This document shows positions 44,971 through 54,735 of a stretch of 64,000 bases of DNA, in pieces. The notes below the pieces were generated by a model that worked only from the letters and a program-made list of their open reading frames with translations, did not search any database and was not told where the DNA came from. The position numbers and the translations under genes were made by a program. Position 1 is the stretch's first letter; each line of letters starts with the position of its first letter. This DNA comes from Saccharicrinis sp963667815 (GTDB lineage Bacteria > Bacteroidota > Bacteroidia > Bacteroidales > Marinilabiliaceae): NCBI GenBank assembly GCA_963667815.1, contig OY764021.1. One strand, written 5' to 3'.

Positions 44971-44998
44971 CTTTAACTTTTCCTTAACTGACTTTAAC
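44971..44998 (-). promoter_or_regulatory. Triple direct-repeat operator of the OmpR-type operon
   Basis: On the minus strand GTTAAAG, GTTAAGG, GTTAAAG start 10 and 11 bp apart, i.e. one helical turn each, ending about 58 bp before the kinase ATG. TATATTTA (44937-44944), one mismatch from the -7 box, lies downstream. This is the layout expected for an OmpR-family activator. The rest of the 378-bp gap (44914-45291) holds only the terminator at 45236. Confidence 0.6.
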
Positions 44999-45235
44999 CC
45001 CGCATTAACCGTAATGAATGAAATAGTTCTGTACTTTTGTTTCTGTCAAATGATAATTGATAACAAAGTATTGAGGTTGACTAAAAGTTTTATCTGATTT
45101 TGATTTGAACTTAGATTGGTTGACATGATTGGAGGAAATTAAAAATAAATAGGTAATTAATTTATAAAAGCAATTAGTATTATGTAATAAAAAGTTCATT
45201 AAGTTTTTTCATACAAAGGTTTAGGTTAAAAAAAG

Positions 45236-45269
45236 AAAAGCATGGTAGTGATCCGCCATGCTTTTTTTT
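45236..45269. terminator. Two-way terminator
   Basis: AAAAGCATGG/CCATGCTTTT with T-runs on both sides; it ends the GH28 gene on the minus strand. Confidence 0.85.
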
Positions 45270-45291
45270 GTTATCAGTTATTTAAGTTTTG

Positions 45292-46647
45292 TTAATGTAC
45301 AAAAGATGGAGATGTAGCTAATTGTCCTATGACAACATCGCTAAAGCTTATGTTTTCTGTGTTTTCCATACTTAAAGGATTGGAAGTGCTGTCAATTCTG
45401 ATGTTTTTGAAATAGATATCAGAAAGTTTTTTGTCAGGAAATCCTTGCATTACAATCCCTGAACTATTTGCCTTTTGACAAGATATATTCTCAAAGTAGA
45501 TGTCCTTAATTTCTGTAATATGCCCTTCTCCTTCGTTGTGGTAGAATGAAGTGATATAGATACAATCTTCAACTTCGCCAAACTTAACATTGTTAATAAA
45601 GATATTTTTAATGTATCCGCCTCTGTCTGGATTGGATTTTAAGTAGATACCACGTTTTAATTTTCCCGAAAAATCACAATTTTCAACAAATACATTTTCA
45701 ACTCCAGCTGACATTTCACTACCAATTACAATGGCATGAAGTCCTTTGAAGTGGCAATTACGAACAACGATGTTTTCAGAATGAAATTCAGAAGCTCTTC
45801 CTTCATCATCTCTACCAGATTTAATGGCTATATTATCATCTGAATTGTTAAAAGTAATATCTTCAATTAGTATATTTTTGGAGTACTCAGGGTCAATACC
45901 ATCGTTGTTTTTATTGTATGCTTCGTATTTTATATTTCTAACGGTAATGTTTTCGCAGCGAAGAAGGTGTAGGCACCAAAAGGGTGAATCTTCAATTTTA
46001 ACTCCTTCTACTAAAATGTTTTTGCAATCGTAAAGTTGAATTAATTGAGGACGTAGATAATGCCCTTCTCCAAAAATACGTTGATCAATAGGGGTGTTGT
46101 TATGGTTCATTTCACGGCTTAATAGTTGATCTTTTTTCTGCTTACCATGCCATTTTGCCCAAGTTTCAGAAGCCTCTCCGTCGATAATACCTTCACCTGT
46201 TATACGAATGTTTTCACAGTTATAAGCATAAATAAATGGACTGTAATTGTATATAAAAGTTCCCTCCCAACTTGTTTTTACAACAGGTAAATAATTTTTG
46301 TAATCGGAGCTGAAGAAAATTCGGGCATGTTTTTCCAGATGTAAATCCATATTACTTACTAAATGAATAGGGCCATTCATAAAATATTGACCAGCTGGAA
46401 ATATTAATTTACCTCCACCTTTATTCTTTAGTTCTTTAATTGCTTTATCAACCGCAATTTTATTTGGTGTTATGGAATCACCTTTGGCTCCAAAATCTGT
46501 TACAATAATTGATTGTTCAGGAATGCTGGGTTCTTTAATATTTTTTAATATTGAATCAATAGTTGTTACTTCCTTTGAATCGACTGACACCTGAATTTGA
46601 CAAGCAAAGACTCCAAATATTAAAAAAAGAAAGTATAAATTTTTCAT
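45292..46647 (-). CDS. GH28-family lipoprotein (polygalacturonase-like)
   Basis: 451 residues with a lipoprotein signal (lipobox VFAC, Cys16). After the N-terminal DFGAKGD motif comes a right-handed beta-helix. The GH28 catalytic set is present: NNDGID (N248, D249), SDDNIAIKSG (D270, D271), H304 in LHAIVIGSEMSAG, and RGIYLK (332-337). These enzymes hydrolyse galacturonans by inversion. It is a lone gene between two terminators with no SusCD, pectate lyase or uronate catabolism nearby, so the substrate may be a minor or non-pectic uronic acid glycan. Confidence 0.87.
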   Translation of the reverse strand: MKNLYFLFLIFGVFACQIQVSVDSKEVTTIDSILKNIKEPSIPEQSIIVTDFGAKGDSITPNKIAVDKAIKELKNKGGGKLIFPAGQYFMNGPIHLVSNMDLHLEKHARIFFSSDYKNYLPVVKTSWEGTFIYNYSPFIYAYNCENIRITGEGIIDGEASETWAKWHGKQKKDQLLSREMNHNNTPIDQRIFGEGHYLRPQLIQLYDCKNILVEGVKIEDSPFWCLHLLRCENITVRNIKYEAYNKNNDGIDPEYSKNILIEDITFNNSDDNIAIKSGRDDEGRASEFHSENIVVRNCHFKGLHAIVIGSEMSAGVENVFVENCDFSGKLKRGIYLKSNPDRGGYIKNIFINNVKFGEVEDCIYITSFYHNEGEGHITEIKDIYFENISCQKANSSGIVMQGFPDKKLSDIYFKNIRIDSTSNPLSMENTENISFSDVVIGQLATSPSFVH

Positions 46648-47050
46648 AGGTTAATATGTTTTTAAGTTGTATTTATTGCTATTGATGTGTTATGTTGCAA
46701 TTTTAGCTAAATAAAAGGAGAACTCAATAATTTGTGAGGAGGGATGGATGAGTGATTGTATTAATTGTAAGGAAAAAGAGTAAAAAATGAGGGTATAATT
46801 ACAGTTATGATGTAAAATAATTTCACTCTGTTTGGTTTACTAAAATTAACGATTGAGGAGGTATTAAAATATTTGTTGTTTATATTGGTGTAATGCTCAG
46901 ATATACAGTGATATGTGGTGTTAATAAAAACATACATATTGTGCTTTTAAAAGCAGCTATTTTTGTTATATTTGTAAGTCTTTTTGCAATTGGTAAAAAC
47001 CTTTGTTAAAGTACAATATAGAAGAAATAATGCAACGAAATCTATAATTG
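46648..47050. other. Intergenic region between the GH28 gene and gyrB
   Basis: About 400 bp with no ORF. The only feature I can name is the gyrB -7 box at 46967-46974. The remainder is AT-rich with no hairpin of note. Confidence 0.6.
46967..46974 (+). promoter_or_regulatory. gyrB promoter -7 element
   Basis: TATATTTG, exact consensus. Transcription would start near 46981, giving a leader of about 70 nt. No -33 TTTG at the usual distance. Confidence 0.6.
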
Positions 47051-49021
47051 ATGAGCGAAGAAAATATTAAAGAAAACAACCCGGGTCAGGGTAATGGTTA
47101 TTCCGCAAATAGTATTACGGTATTAGAGGGATTGGAAGCTGTTAGAAAGCGTCCAGCCATGTATATTGGAGATGTAGGAGTGAAGGGGTTACATCACCTT
47201 GTTTATGAGGTTGTGGATAACTCAATTGACGAAGCATTAGCTGGGCATTGTGATACAATTAGTGTTAAGATACTTGAAGATAATTCTATCTCAGTTACGG
47301 ATAATGGTCGAGGTATTCCTGTTGATCATCATGAAAAAGAAGGTAAATCAGCATTAGAAGTTGTAATGACAGTGCTTCATGCCGGAGGTAAATTCGATAA
47401 AGATTCATATAAAGTATCTGGTGGTTTACATGGAGTAGGTGTTTCTTGTGTAAATGCCTTATCTACTTATTTAAAAGCAGAAGTGCATAGAGATGGAAAA
47501 GTCTATCAACAAGAATATTCCATTGGTATTCCTCAGGGGGAATTACAAGAGTTAGGTACTACTGATATAACTGGTACAACTGTTACATTTACACCTGATG
47601 GATCAATTTTTACTACAACAGAATATAAATATTCTATTTTATCAAACCGTTTAAGAGAATTGGCTTTCTTAAATAAGGGTATTACAATTACGCTTACAGA
47701 TGAAAGAGAAGTGGATGAAAACGGAGATTTTAAAACGGAAGAATTTCATTCAGAAAACGGATTGGAAGAATTTGTAAGATTTATTGATGAAACCAGAGAA
47801 ACTTTAACAGAAAACATTATTCATATTACAACAGAAAAAAATGATGTTCCTGTAGAGTTGGCTATTCAGTATAATACTTCTTTTAGTGAGAATGTTTATT
47901 CATATGTGAATAACATTAATACCATTGAAGGAGGTACTCACTTAACTGGTTTTAGAAGAGGTTTAACCCGTACATTAAAAAACTGGGCTGATAAATCAGG
48001 AATGCTTTCGAAATTGAAATTTGATATTGCAGGGGATGACTTTAGGGAAGGTTTAACTGCTGTTATTTCAGTTAAAGTTCAAGAACCTCAGTTTGAGGGA
48101 CAAACAAAAACTAAATTAGGAAACTCAGAAGTGAGTTTGGCTGTTGATCAGGCTGTTAGTGCTGCGTTAGGTCATTATCTGGAAGAGAATCCTAAAGATG
48201 CAAAAGTTATTGTAAATAAGGTGATTCTTGCAGCAACTGCTCGTCATGCAGCTCGTAAAGCTCGTGAAATGGTGCAGCGTAAAACCGTAATGTCAGGTGG
48301 TGGTTTACCAGGTAAGTTAGCTGACTGTTCTGAAAAAGATCCTTCATTGTGTGAAGTATTCCTTGTGGAGGGAGATTCGGCAGGTGGAACTGCTAAGCAA
48401 GGTAGAGATCGTAAGTTTCAGGCTATTCTTCCGTTGAGAGGAAAGATTCTTAATGTTGAGAAAGCGCTTCAACATAAGGTGTTTGATAGTGATGAGATTA
48501 AAAATATATTTACAGCTTTAGGTGTAACAATTGGTACCGATGAAGATAGTAAAGCTTTAAACCTTGCAAAATTAAGATATCATAAAGTTGTAATTATGAC
48601 GGATGCCGATGTGGATGGTAGTCACATTACTACTTTGATCATGACTTTCTTCTTTAGATATATGAGGGGCTTGGTTGAAAATGGTTATTTATACATTGCA
48701 ACACCACCTTTGTATTTATGTAAAAAGGGTAAAGCAGAAGCGTATTGCTGGAATGAACAGCAACGACGTGAATTTATTGAACAATATAGTGGCGGTAAAG
48801 AAGATTCTGTACACATTCAACGATACAAAGGTTTAGGTGAGATGAATGCAGAACAGCTTTGGGAAACAACTATGAATCCGGAGCAAAGAACTTTACGTCA
48901 GGTTTCAATTGAAAGTGCAGCTGAGGCTGACAGAGTATTCTCAATGTTGATGGGAGATGATGTTCCTCCTCGTAGAGAATTTATTGAAGAAAATGCTACT
49001 TATGCAAATATTGATGCTTAA
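47051..49021 (+). CDS. gyrB: DNA gyrase subunit B
   Basis: 656 residues. ATG 47051 is the start, not TTG 47048. GHKL ATPase domain (VYEVVDNSIDEALAGHC, VTDNGRGIPVD, GLHGVGVSCVNALS), transducer, then TOPRIM with EGDSAGG and MTDADVDGSHI, and a C-terminal QRYKGLGEMNAEQLWETTM block. This is GyrB rather than ParE by the MYIGDVGVKGLHHL start typical of Bacteroidota GyrB. It pairs with GyrA to introduce negative supercoils. Confidence 0.97.
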   Translation: MSEENIKENNPGQGNGYSANSITVLEGLEAVRKRPAMYIGDVGVKGLHHLVYEVVDNSIDEALAGHCDTISVKILEDNSISVTDNGRGIPVDHHEKEGKSALEVVMTVLHAGGKFDKDSYKVSGGLHGVGVSCVNALSTYLKAEVHRDGKVYQQEYSIGIPQGELQELGTTDITGTTVTFTPDGSIFTTTEYKYSILSNRLRELAFLNKGITITLTDEREVDENGDFKTEEFHSENGLEEFVRFIDETRETLTENIIHITTEKNDVPVELAIQYNTSFSENVYSYVNNINTIEGGTHLTGFRRGLTRTLKNWADKSGMLSKLKFDIAGDDFREGLTAVISVKVQEPQFEGQTKTKLGNSEVSLAVDQAVSAALGHYLEENPKDAKVIVNKVILAATARHAARKAREMVQRKTVMSGGGLPGKLADCSEKDPSLCEVFLVEGDSAGGTAKQGRDRKFQAILPLRGKILNVEKALQHKVFDSDEIKNIFTALGVTIGTDEDSKALNLAKLRYHKVVIMTDADVDGSHITTLIMTFFFRYMRGLVENGYLYIATPPLYLCKKGKAEAYCWNEQQRREFIEQYSGGKEDSVHIQRYKGLGEMNAEQLWETTMNPEQRTLRQVSIESAAEADRVFSMLMGDDVPPRREFIEENATYANIDA

Positions 49022-49048
49022 TAGCTGAATTTGCTTTAGATATTGCAG

Positions 49049-49080
49049 AGTCGTCTTATTTTTATAGGGCGACTTTTTTT
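49049..49080 (+). terminator. gyrB terminator
   Basis: AGTCGTC/GGCGACT stem (one G-U pair) with a T-run. Confidence 0.8.
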
Positions 49081-49081
49081 A

Positions 49082-49113
49082 TAAAAAAATCCACCTCGAA
49101 ATGAAGTGGATTT
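49082..49113 (-). terminator. Terminator of the flavodiiron gene
   Basis: Minus-strand stem AAATCCAC/GTGGATTT followed by a run of seven T. Confidence 0.8.
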
Positions 49114-49140
49114 ATTATTTTATGTGAGAAATAGAAATTA

Positions 49141-50337
49141 CTATCTGTCTGCTTTAAGTCTGTCAGCCATAGCTTTACCCAAGGCAAGACAAGCTTCGTA
49201 TTTGTCAGCTTTTAAAGCGTGTTTTTCTTCAACGCTTTCACCAACGAATTCCCATTTTAATTCTTCTCCAATAGCGGTAAGTTTTTTAACCGCAGCACCA
49301 GCCCATGAAAATGAACCAAGTATTCCTAAGTAGTGATTTTGAACTCCCATATGAACCAATTTTGTAGTTAATGATTCCATATTTGGATGAAGTTCGTTGC
49401 AATAAGTAGGACTTGCAAGAATTAATCCTTTGTATTTAAAGATATCTGAAATAATAAATGAGGCATGAGATTTTGAAACATCATGAACTCTGATATGTTT
49501 GATGCCATTTTCTGCAAGTTCTCTGGCAACTGCTTCAGCCATTTCTTCGGTGTTTCCATACATCGAAGCATAAGCTACAACTACGCCTTCTTCAGTTTCG
49601 TATTTACTCCAGCGATCATACATTGAAATGACTTCAGAAATGTAGTTTCTCCAGATAGGACCATGCGTAGATGCAATCATGTTGATTTCTAATCCAGCTA
49701 ATTTTGATAATGCTTTTTGAACCGGAGAACCATATTTTCCAACGATGTTAGAGTAGTATCTTCTCATCTCATCGCGATAATAATCAAATTCAAACTCATC
49801 ATCAAAAATTCCTCCGTCCAAAGTTCCGAAAGTACCAAATGCATCAGCTGAGAAAAGGATTTTTTCTGTTGATTCAAAAGTAACCATAGTTTCAGGCCAG
49901 TGTACCATAGGAACCATGTAGAAGTTTAAAGTATGTTTACCTAAACTTAAAGTATCACCTTCTTTAACTTCAATAGTATTGTCTGAAATACCGAAGTAAC
50001 CCTCAAGCATTGGTAGTGTCTTTTTATTACCAACGATTTGAATGTTTGGATACATTTTTTTGATAATATCAATAGAACCTCCGTGATCTGGCTCCATGTG
50101 ATTAACAACAAGATAATCAATATCTTTGTCTCCAATGATCGCCTTAATCTTCTTTAGGTATTTTTCAACTTGTCCTATTTCAACAGAGTCAATGAGAGCA
50201 ACTTTTTCATCATCAATAACATAAGAGTTGTATGCAACTCCTCTGTCAATAGGCCACATGTTTTCAAACAAATGTGTTCTACGATCGTTAACTCCTACGT
50301 AATAAACACTTTCTGTTAGTTTTACTGGCTTGTACAT
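49141..50337 (-). CDS. fprA: Flavodiiron protein (FprA-type NO/O2 reductase)
   Basis: 398 residues: a metallo-beta-lactamase-like diiron domain (1-250) with VNHMEPDHGGSID (H80, E82, D84, H85), a later H in VPMVHWPET and STHGPIW, then a flavodoxin domain (253-398) beginning VVVAYASMYGNTEEMA. Flavodiiron proteins reduce O2 to water or NO to N2O in anaerobes using FMN. No rubredoxin domain is fused. It supports an anaerobic lifestyle. It has its own promoter and terminator. Confidence 0.95.
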   Translation of the reverse strand: MYKPVKLTESVYYVGVNDRRTHLFENMWPIDRGVAYNSYVIDDEKVALIDSVEIGQVEKYLKKIKAIIGDKDIDYLVVNHMEPDHGGSIDIIKKMYPNIQIVGNKKTLPMLEGYFGISDNTIEVKEGDTLSLGKHTLNFYMVPMVHWPETMVTFESTEKILFSADAFGTFGTLDGGIFDDEFEFDYYRDEMRRYYSNIVGKYGSPVQKALSKLAGLEINMIASTHGPIWRNYISEVISMYDRWSKYETEEGVVVAYASMYGNTEEMAEAVARELAENGIKHIRVHDVSKSHASFIISDIFKYKGLILASPTYCNELHPNMESLTTKLVHMGVQNHYLGILGSFSWAGAAVKKLTAIGEELKWEFVGESVEEKHALKADKYEACLALGKAMADRLKADR

Positions 50338-50374
50338 ATATTATTTAATTTATTATTTCGGTAATTAAGTGCTG

Positions 50375-50382
50375 CAAATATA
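50375..50382 (-). promoter_or_regulatory. -7 element of the flavodiiron gene
   Basis: TATATTTG on the minus strand, 38 nt before the ATG; no obvious -33 box. Confidence 0.55.
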
Positions 50383-50428
50383 TATAAAACTATTAAATTT
50401 CTTAAAGGTCTTATTCTTAAGTGAATTA

Positions 50429-50866
50429 TTACATTTTTCTAATTAGCAGCCAGGTATCATTGTATTTTTCGTATTGATCTCTGATGTTTCCAACTTTACT
50501 TCGTGCATCCATTTCATCATTATAGGCAGCTACAGATACTCTGTATAAACCATTTTCATTTTCAAGAATTACAGGAGTAAAGCCTTCTTCTATTAATGTA
50601 CTTTTATAGTTTTTAGCATTGGATAGAACTTTAAAAGAACCTATAATTACATAGTATTTGAAAGATTTGTCTTCTTCTTCAATTACTCTAACCTTTTCTT
50701 CCTTTACAACAATATCTTTAGTTTCCTTAACTACAGGTTTAACTTTTGGCTCTTCTTTAACATATGGAGAATTGCTATCGCTGAAACTTGAACTTCCTGT
50801 ATCACTTAATGATCTACATCCAATTAATCCTATAAAAATAGCAACAGGTAAAATTATTTTTCGCAT
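50429..50866 (-). CDS. SPOR-domain lipoprotein
   Basis: 145 residues: lipoprotein signal (LIGC, Cys17), a Ser-rich then Lys/Glu/Val-rich linker (PKVKPVVKETKDIVVKEEK), and a SPOR domain (about 68-145, YYVIIGSFKVLSNAKNYKSTLIEEGF). SPOR domains bind peptidoglycan stripped of stem peptides at division sites. The linker lets the lipoprotein reach the wall from the outer membrane. It lies among other wall genes (mltG, dapF). Confidence 0.88.
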   Translation of the reverse strand: MRKIILPVAIFIGLIGCRSLSDTGSSSFSDSNSPYVKEEPKVKPVVKETKDIVVKEEKVRVIEEEDKSFKYYVIIGSFKVLSNAKNYKSTLIEEGFTPVILENENGLYRVSVAAYNDEMDARSKVGNIRDQYEKYNDTWLLIRKM

Positions 50867-50907
50867 TTTCCTTTATGTTTAGCGTGTTTCTTAAATCAAA
50901 TAAACTT

Positions 50908-50915
50908 CAAAAATA
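50908..50915 (-). promoter_or_regulatory. -7 element of the SPOR gene
   Basis: TATTTTTG on the minus strand, about 42 nt before the ATG. Confidence 0.45.
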
Positions 50916-50990
50916 TAATATTCTATTTAATTATATTTTATTTCTTAGTTGAATTTGTAATAATATATGAGATTATTTGATTGAATTAAA

Positions 50991-50998
50991 TATATTTG
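50991..50998 (+). promoter_or_regulatory. -7 element of mltG
   Basis: TATATTTG, exact consensus, 22 nt before ATG 51021; no matching -33. Confidence 0.5.
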
Positions 50999-51020
50999 AA
51001 GTCAATATTAATTTTGTTTA

Positions 51021-52094
51021 ATGAATAGCAAGGTGCGAAAAACAAAAATGAAGATGACCAAGACTCTTAGGAGAATGTGGCTTTTTATAGTTGTATTAGT
51101 ATTATTAGCTGTTTTGTTAGGAGGAAGATTTTATCGTTATATATATGGTAATAATGTTGATCTGACAAAAGTAGAATCTCCTTATCTATATGTGCCTAAT
51201 GGAACTTCTTTTTCTGGTTTAAAAAAGATTATTGAAGATAAGGGTGTTTTAAAAGACATTGAAAGCTTTGTTTGGGTAGCTCAGAAAAAAGGATACCACG
51301 ATCTTATAAAAGGAGGACGATATCTATTGAAGCAAGGAATGAATAATAATCAGTTGATTAATTTATTACGTTCCGGTCGTCAGGAAGCTTTAAATATTAC
51401 ATTTAATAACATCCGAAAACCAGGTCAGTTGGCATCTGTAATTTCTGCTAAACTAATGGTTGATTCTGCCGAGCTGGTATCTCTTTTTAGTAATGATAGT
51501 TTAATAAAAGAATTAGGTTTTACTCAAGAAACTTTTTTAGCAATGTTTATTCCTAATACATATCAAATGTATTGGAATACAGATGCAAAGGCTTTTGTTG
51601 CCAGAATGAAAAAGGAGTACGATAGATTTTGGTCAGAAGAAAAAAGAGATAAAGCGAAAGCCTTAGGATTAAGTCCTGTAGAAGTGAGTATTTTGGCTTC
51701 TATTGTTGATGAAGAAACGATTATGTCGGATGAAAAACCTGTTGTTGCCGGATTGTATTTAAATCGATTAAATAAAAATATCAGGTTGCAGGCAGATCCA
51801 ACCGTTAAATATGCATTGGGTGATTTTTCGATTCAACGCGTGCTTAGTAAGGATTTAGAGATTGATTCTCCATATAATACTTATATGTATGCAGGCTTGC
51901 CTCCAGGACCAATAAGAATACCTTCAATAGTAGGAATTAATTCTGTTTTAAACCGTAAAGAGCACAAATACTATTATATGTGTGCCAAAGAAGATTTTTC
52001 GGGATATCATAATTTTGCGAAAACCTTAACTCAGCATAATGTTAATGCAGCAAAGTATCGGAGAGAATTAAGGAAAAGAGGAATTAGACGATAA
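51021..52094 (+). CDS. mltG: Endolytic murein transglycosylase MltG
   Basis: 357 residues: a basic cytoplasmic N-terminus, one membrane helix (about 17-37), a LysM-like subdomain (YLYVPNGTSFSGLKKIIEDKGVL), then the YceG catalytic domain with LASIVDEETIMSDEKPVVAGLYLNRL (catalytic Glu in DEET) and LQADPTVKYALG. It cuts nascent glycan strands at the inner membrane and sets chain length. ATG 51021 and 51051 are both possible starts; both precede the membrane helix. Confidence 0.93.
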   Translation: MNSKVRKTKMKMTKTLRRMWLFIVVLVLLAVLLGGRFYRYIYGNNVDLTKVESPYLYVPNGTSFSGLKKIIEDKGVLKDIESFVWVAQKKGYHDLIKGGRYLLKQGMNNNQLINLLRSGRQEALNITFNNIRKPGQLASVISAKLMVDSAELVSLFSNDSLIKELGFTQETFLAMFIPNTYQMYWNTDAKAFVARMKKEYDRFWSEEKRDKAKALGLSPVEVSILASIVDEETIMSDEKPVVAGLYLNRLNKNIRLQADPTVKYALGDFSIQRVLSKDLEIDSPYNTYMYAGLPPGPIRIPSIVGINSVLNRKEHKYYYMCAKEDFSGYHNFAKTLTQHNVNAAKYRRELRKRGIRR

Positions 52095-52111
52095 AAAAGG
52101 AATATAATATA

Positions 52112-52160
52112 AAAAAAAGAGTCAATAGATCATTATATCTATTGACTCTTTTTTTTTGCT
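52112..52160. terminator. Two-way terminator between mltG and dapF
   Basis: A 12-bp stem GAGTCAATAGAT/ATCTATTGACTC, flanked by A- and T-runs, serves both converging genes. Confidence 0.9.
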
Positions 52161-52171
52161 CTAAAATTGAA

Positions 52172-52969
52172 TTATAAGTTAACTTCAATATTTCCTTTAA
52201 AAACAAAAGTTGCAGGACCAATTAACCAAATGTTATTAAATCCATTTGATTCATCGCCTTCAAACTCAACCTTAAGTTTACCACCTTTTACGTCGATATC
52301 AAACGATTTGCTTTTTTTATCCTTGACAAATGTACTTATTGCAGAAGCTACAACCCCAGTTCCACATGAATAGGTTTCATCTTCAACACCACGTTCGTAG
52401 GTTCTTACTTTTATATGGGTATCTGTTAGTGATTCAACAATGTTAACATTTGTTCCTCCAGGTTTAAATTGATCAGAATATCTAATCTCTGAACCATATT
52501 TTACGATATCAATGTCGTCAATTTCAGTTTTATGACTTACAAAATGAGGAGAACCAGTATCTAAAAAGAAATAATCTGCACCTGCTGTAATTGTGGCAAC
52601 GTCTGTCATCATTAAACTTACGATACCATCTTTATAACTGGCTTCATGCATTCCGTCAACCGCCTCAAAAAGGAATTTATCAGTGTTACTAACTGCATTC
52701 TGGTGAACAGCAAAGGCTGCAATACATCTACCTCCATTTCCGCACATCGAAGCTTCCTTGCCATCACTGTTAAAATATCTCATGGTAAAATCCACATCTG
52801 GTTTGGCATTGTTTTCAAGTAACATTAATCCGTCAGCACCAATTCCCATTCTTCTATCACATAAAAAACTGACAAGTTGTATGTTTTTACTGTCAAAATT
52901 ACCGTTTCGATTATCTATAATCACAAAGTCATTGCCGGTACCCTGATATTTGAAAAAGTTTATTTGCAT
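52172..52969 (-). CDS. dapF: Diaminopimelate epimerase
   Basis: 265 residues. The two catalytic cysteines are visible in MCGNGGRC and SCGTGVVASA. The start MQINFFKYQGTGNDFVIIDNR is the family signature. It converts LL- to meso-diaminopimelate for lysine and peptidoglycan. It converges with mltG. Confidence 0.96.
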   Translation of the reverse strand: MQINFFKYQGTGNDFVIIDNRNGNFDSKNIQLVSFLCDRRMGIGADGLMLLENNAKPDVDFTMRYFNSDGKEASMCGNGGRCIAAFAVHQNAVSNTDKFLFEAVDGMHEASYKDGIVSLMMTDVATITAGADYFFLDTGSPHFVSHKTEIDDIDIVKYGSEIRYSDQFKPGGTNVNIVESLTDTHIKVRTYERGVEDETYSCGTGVVASAISTFVKDKKSKSFDIDVKGGKLKVEFEGDESNGFNNIWLIGPATFVFKGNIEVNL

Positions 52970-53163
52970 CTTAATTTATAGAACTTATTGATATTTAGAT
53001 TGTTTTATGTTTGAGTTGTGATTTTAAATGACTACAAAGTTAAGGAAAATTGAGTTAAAATTAGGTTAATGGTGCTTTAACAGTCTTTGAAAGGTATATA
53101 ATTTGCGAATTTTGAAATAGAAATTTATTAAATGCTTTATCGATAACTTTAAAATATACAGTT

Positions 53164-54645
53164 ATGAATGTTAAAAAAATATTTTATGTGTTTTTAATAG
53201 CCGTATTAGGTGCTATTGTTGGGGTTTATGCTTTTGTTTTAGTTGTCAAACCTCACTCAGGATTGGTTACAGTTGAAAAATCAGTAATACCAGCAGCCAG
53301 GTATGCATCATTGCCAGGAAGTAGTGCACCTGCAGAAGTTCCTGATTTTACCACTGCAGCCGAAAAATCTGTTGAAGCTGTAGTTCACGTAATGACTAAA
53401 AAACAATCTCAATCAAATGGATATTCGTACGGAAATCCTCTTTTTGAATATTTCTTTGGTCCAAGAAGAGGAATGCCTGATCAGGGACAGGGATTAGTGA
53501 TGGGATCAGGATCTGGAGTTATTATTTCTGAAGATGGATATATTACCACTAATAATCATGTGATTGATGGCGCTGATGAAATAGAAGTGATATTAAATGA
53601 CAGGCGTTCTTATACTGCAGAATTAATAGGTACAGATCCTACAACAGATATTGCCTTGCTTAAGATTGATGAAAAAGGATTAAAATATTTAACCTATGGC
53701 GATTCCGATGCTCTAAAAATTGGAGAATGGGTGCTGGCTGTAGGAAACCCATTTAACCTGACATCGACTGTTACTGCAGGAATTGTAAGTGCAAAATCAC
53801 GTAATATTAATATTATGCGTAATAACAATCAGCCAATGGGTATTGAATCGTTTATACAAACAGATGCTGCCGTTAATCCAGGTAATAGTGGAGGAGCTCT
53901 TGTAAATACTTATGGTGAGTTGGTAGGAATTAATACAGCTATTGCCTCCCAAACCGGTTCATATGCAGGTTATTCTTTTGCTGTACCAGTAGGTATTGTA
54001 CAAAAGGTTGTGGCTGATTTAAAAGAGTTTGGTGAAGTTCAACGAGCTTTTATTGGGGTTCAAATCAGAGGTGTTGATGCCGAATTAGCTAAAGAACTAG
54101 ATATTGACAAAGTAGAAGGTGTTTACGTGGATGCTGTTACTGTAAACGGTGGTGCTGATAAGGCTGGAATAGAAGAAGGTGACATTATTATTAGCATTGA
54201 TGATATAAAAGTAAATACCAATTCAGAGCTTATTGAACAAGTTAGTCAGCACCGTCCTGGTGATAAAGTGAATTTAATTGTTAAAAGATCTGGAAAAAAT
54301 AAACAATTTACCGTAATTTTACGTAATAGTTATGGTTCAACTGATTTAGTGAAAGAAAAAAAGGGAATTTCTGATCTGTTAGGAGCTGAACTTAGAGAAC
54401 TAACAGAAGAAGAAAAAGAGAAATTAGGAGTAGGTTATGGTATGAAAATTGTTGAACTAACTGGAGGTAAACTAAAGCAAAGTGGTATAAATGAAGGTTT
54501 TATAATTTTAAAGGCTAACAGATTGCCTATAAAAACTATATCAGACTTAAAAAATGTAATAGCTACCACTGATGGAGGATTGTTTATCACCGGAGTATAT
54601 CCAAATGGACAAGTTGCTTATTATGCTATTAATCTTGAAGATTAG
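53164..54645 (+). CDS. degP: DegP/HtrA-type serine protease
   Basis: 493 residues: an N-terminal membrane anchor or signal (about 5-28), a trypsin-like domain with H132 (TTNNHVIDG), D162 (TTDIALLKID) and S242 (NPGNSGGALV), and two PDZ domains (about 290-380 and 400-490). The LA-loop region (about 85-110) is Gly/Gln-rich (GYSYGNPLFEYFFG). It degrades or refolds damaged envelope proteins. Monocistronic upstream of rpoD. The symbol follows the usual naming; DegQ is an equal possibility. Confidence 0.93.
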   Translation: MNVKKIFYVFLIAVLGAIVGVYAFVLVVKPHSGLVTVEKSVIPAARYASLPGSSAPAEVPDFTTAAEKSVEAVVHVMTKKQSQSNGYSYGNPLFEYFFGPRRGMPDQGQGLVMGSGSGVIISEDGYITTNNHVIDGADEIEVILNDRRSYTAELIGTDPTTDIALLKIDEKGLKYLTYGDSDALKIGEWVLAVGNPFNLTSTVTAGIVSAKSRNINIMRNNNQPMGIESFIQTDAAVNPGNSGGALVNTYGELVGINTAIASQTGSYAGYSFAVPVGIVQKVVADLKEFGEVQRAFIGVQIRGVDAELAKELDIDKVEGVYVDAVTVNGGADKAGIEEGDIIISIDDIKVNTNSELIEQVSQHRPGDKVNLIVKRSGKNKQFTVILRNSYGSTDLVKEKKGISDLLGAELRELTEEEKEKLGVGYGMKIVELTGGKLKQSGINEGFIILKANRLPIKTISDLKNVIATTDGGLFITGVYPNGQVAYYAINLED

Positions 54646-54680
54646 TAATAAAAATTAATTTGTCTCAATTATAATAAATT

Positions 54681-54712
54681 GTTGGATTTTATGTTTTAAA
54701 AGTATAATTTTG
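54681..54712 (+). promoter_or_regulatory. rpoD promoter
   Basis: GTTG (54681-54684), 20 nt, TAATTTTG (54705-54712): exact -7 and one-mismatch -33. Predicted start near 54719, 17 nt before the ATG. Confidence 0.7.
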
Positions 54713-54735
54713 CGCCACATTTTGCATATCGGAAT

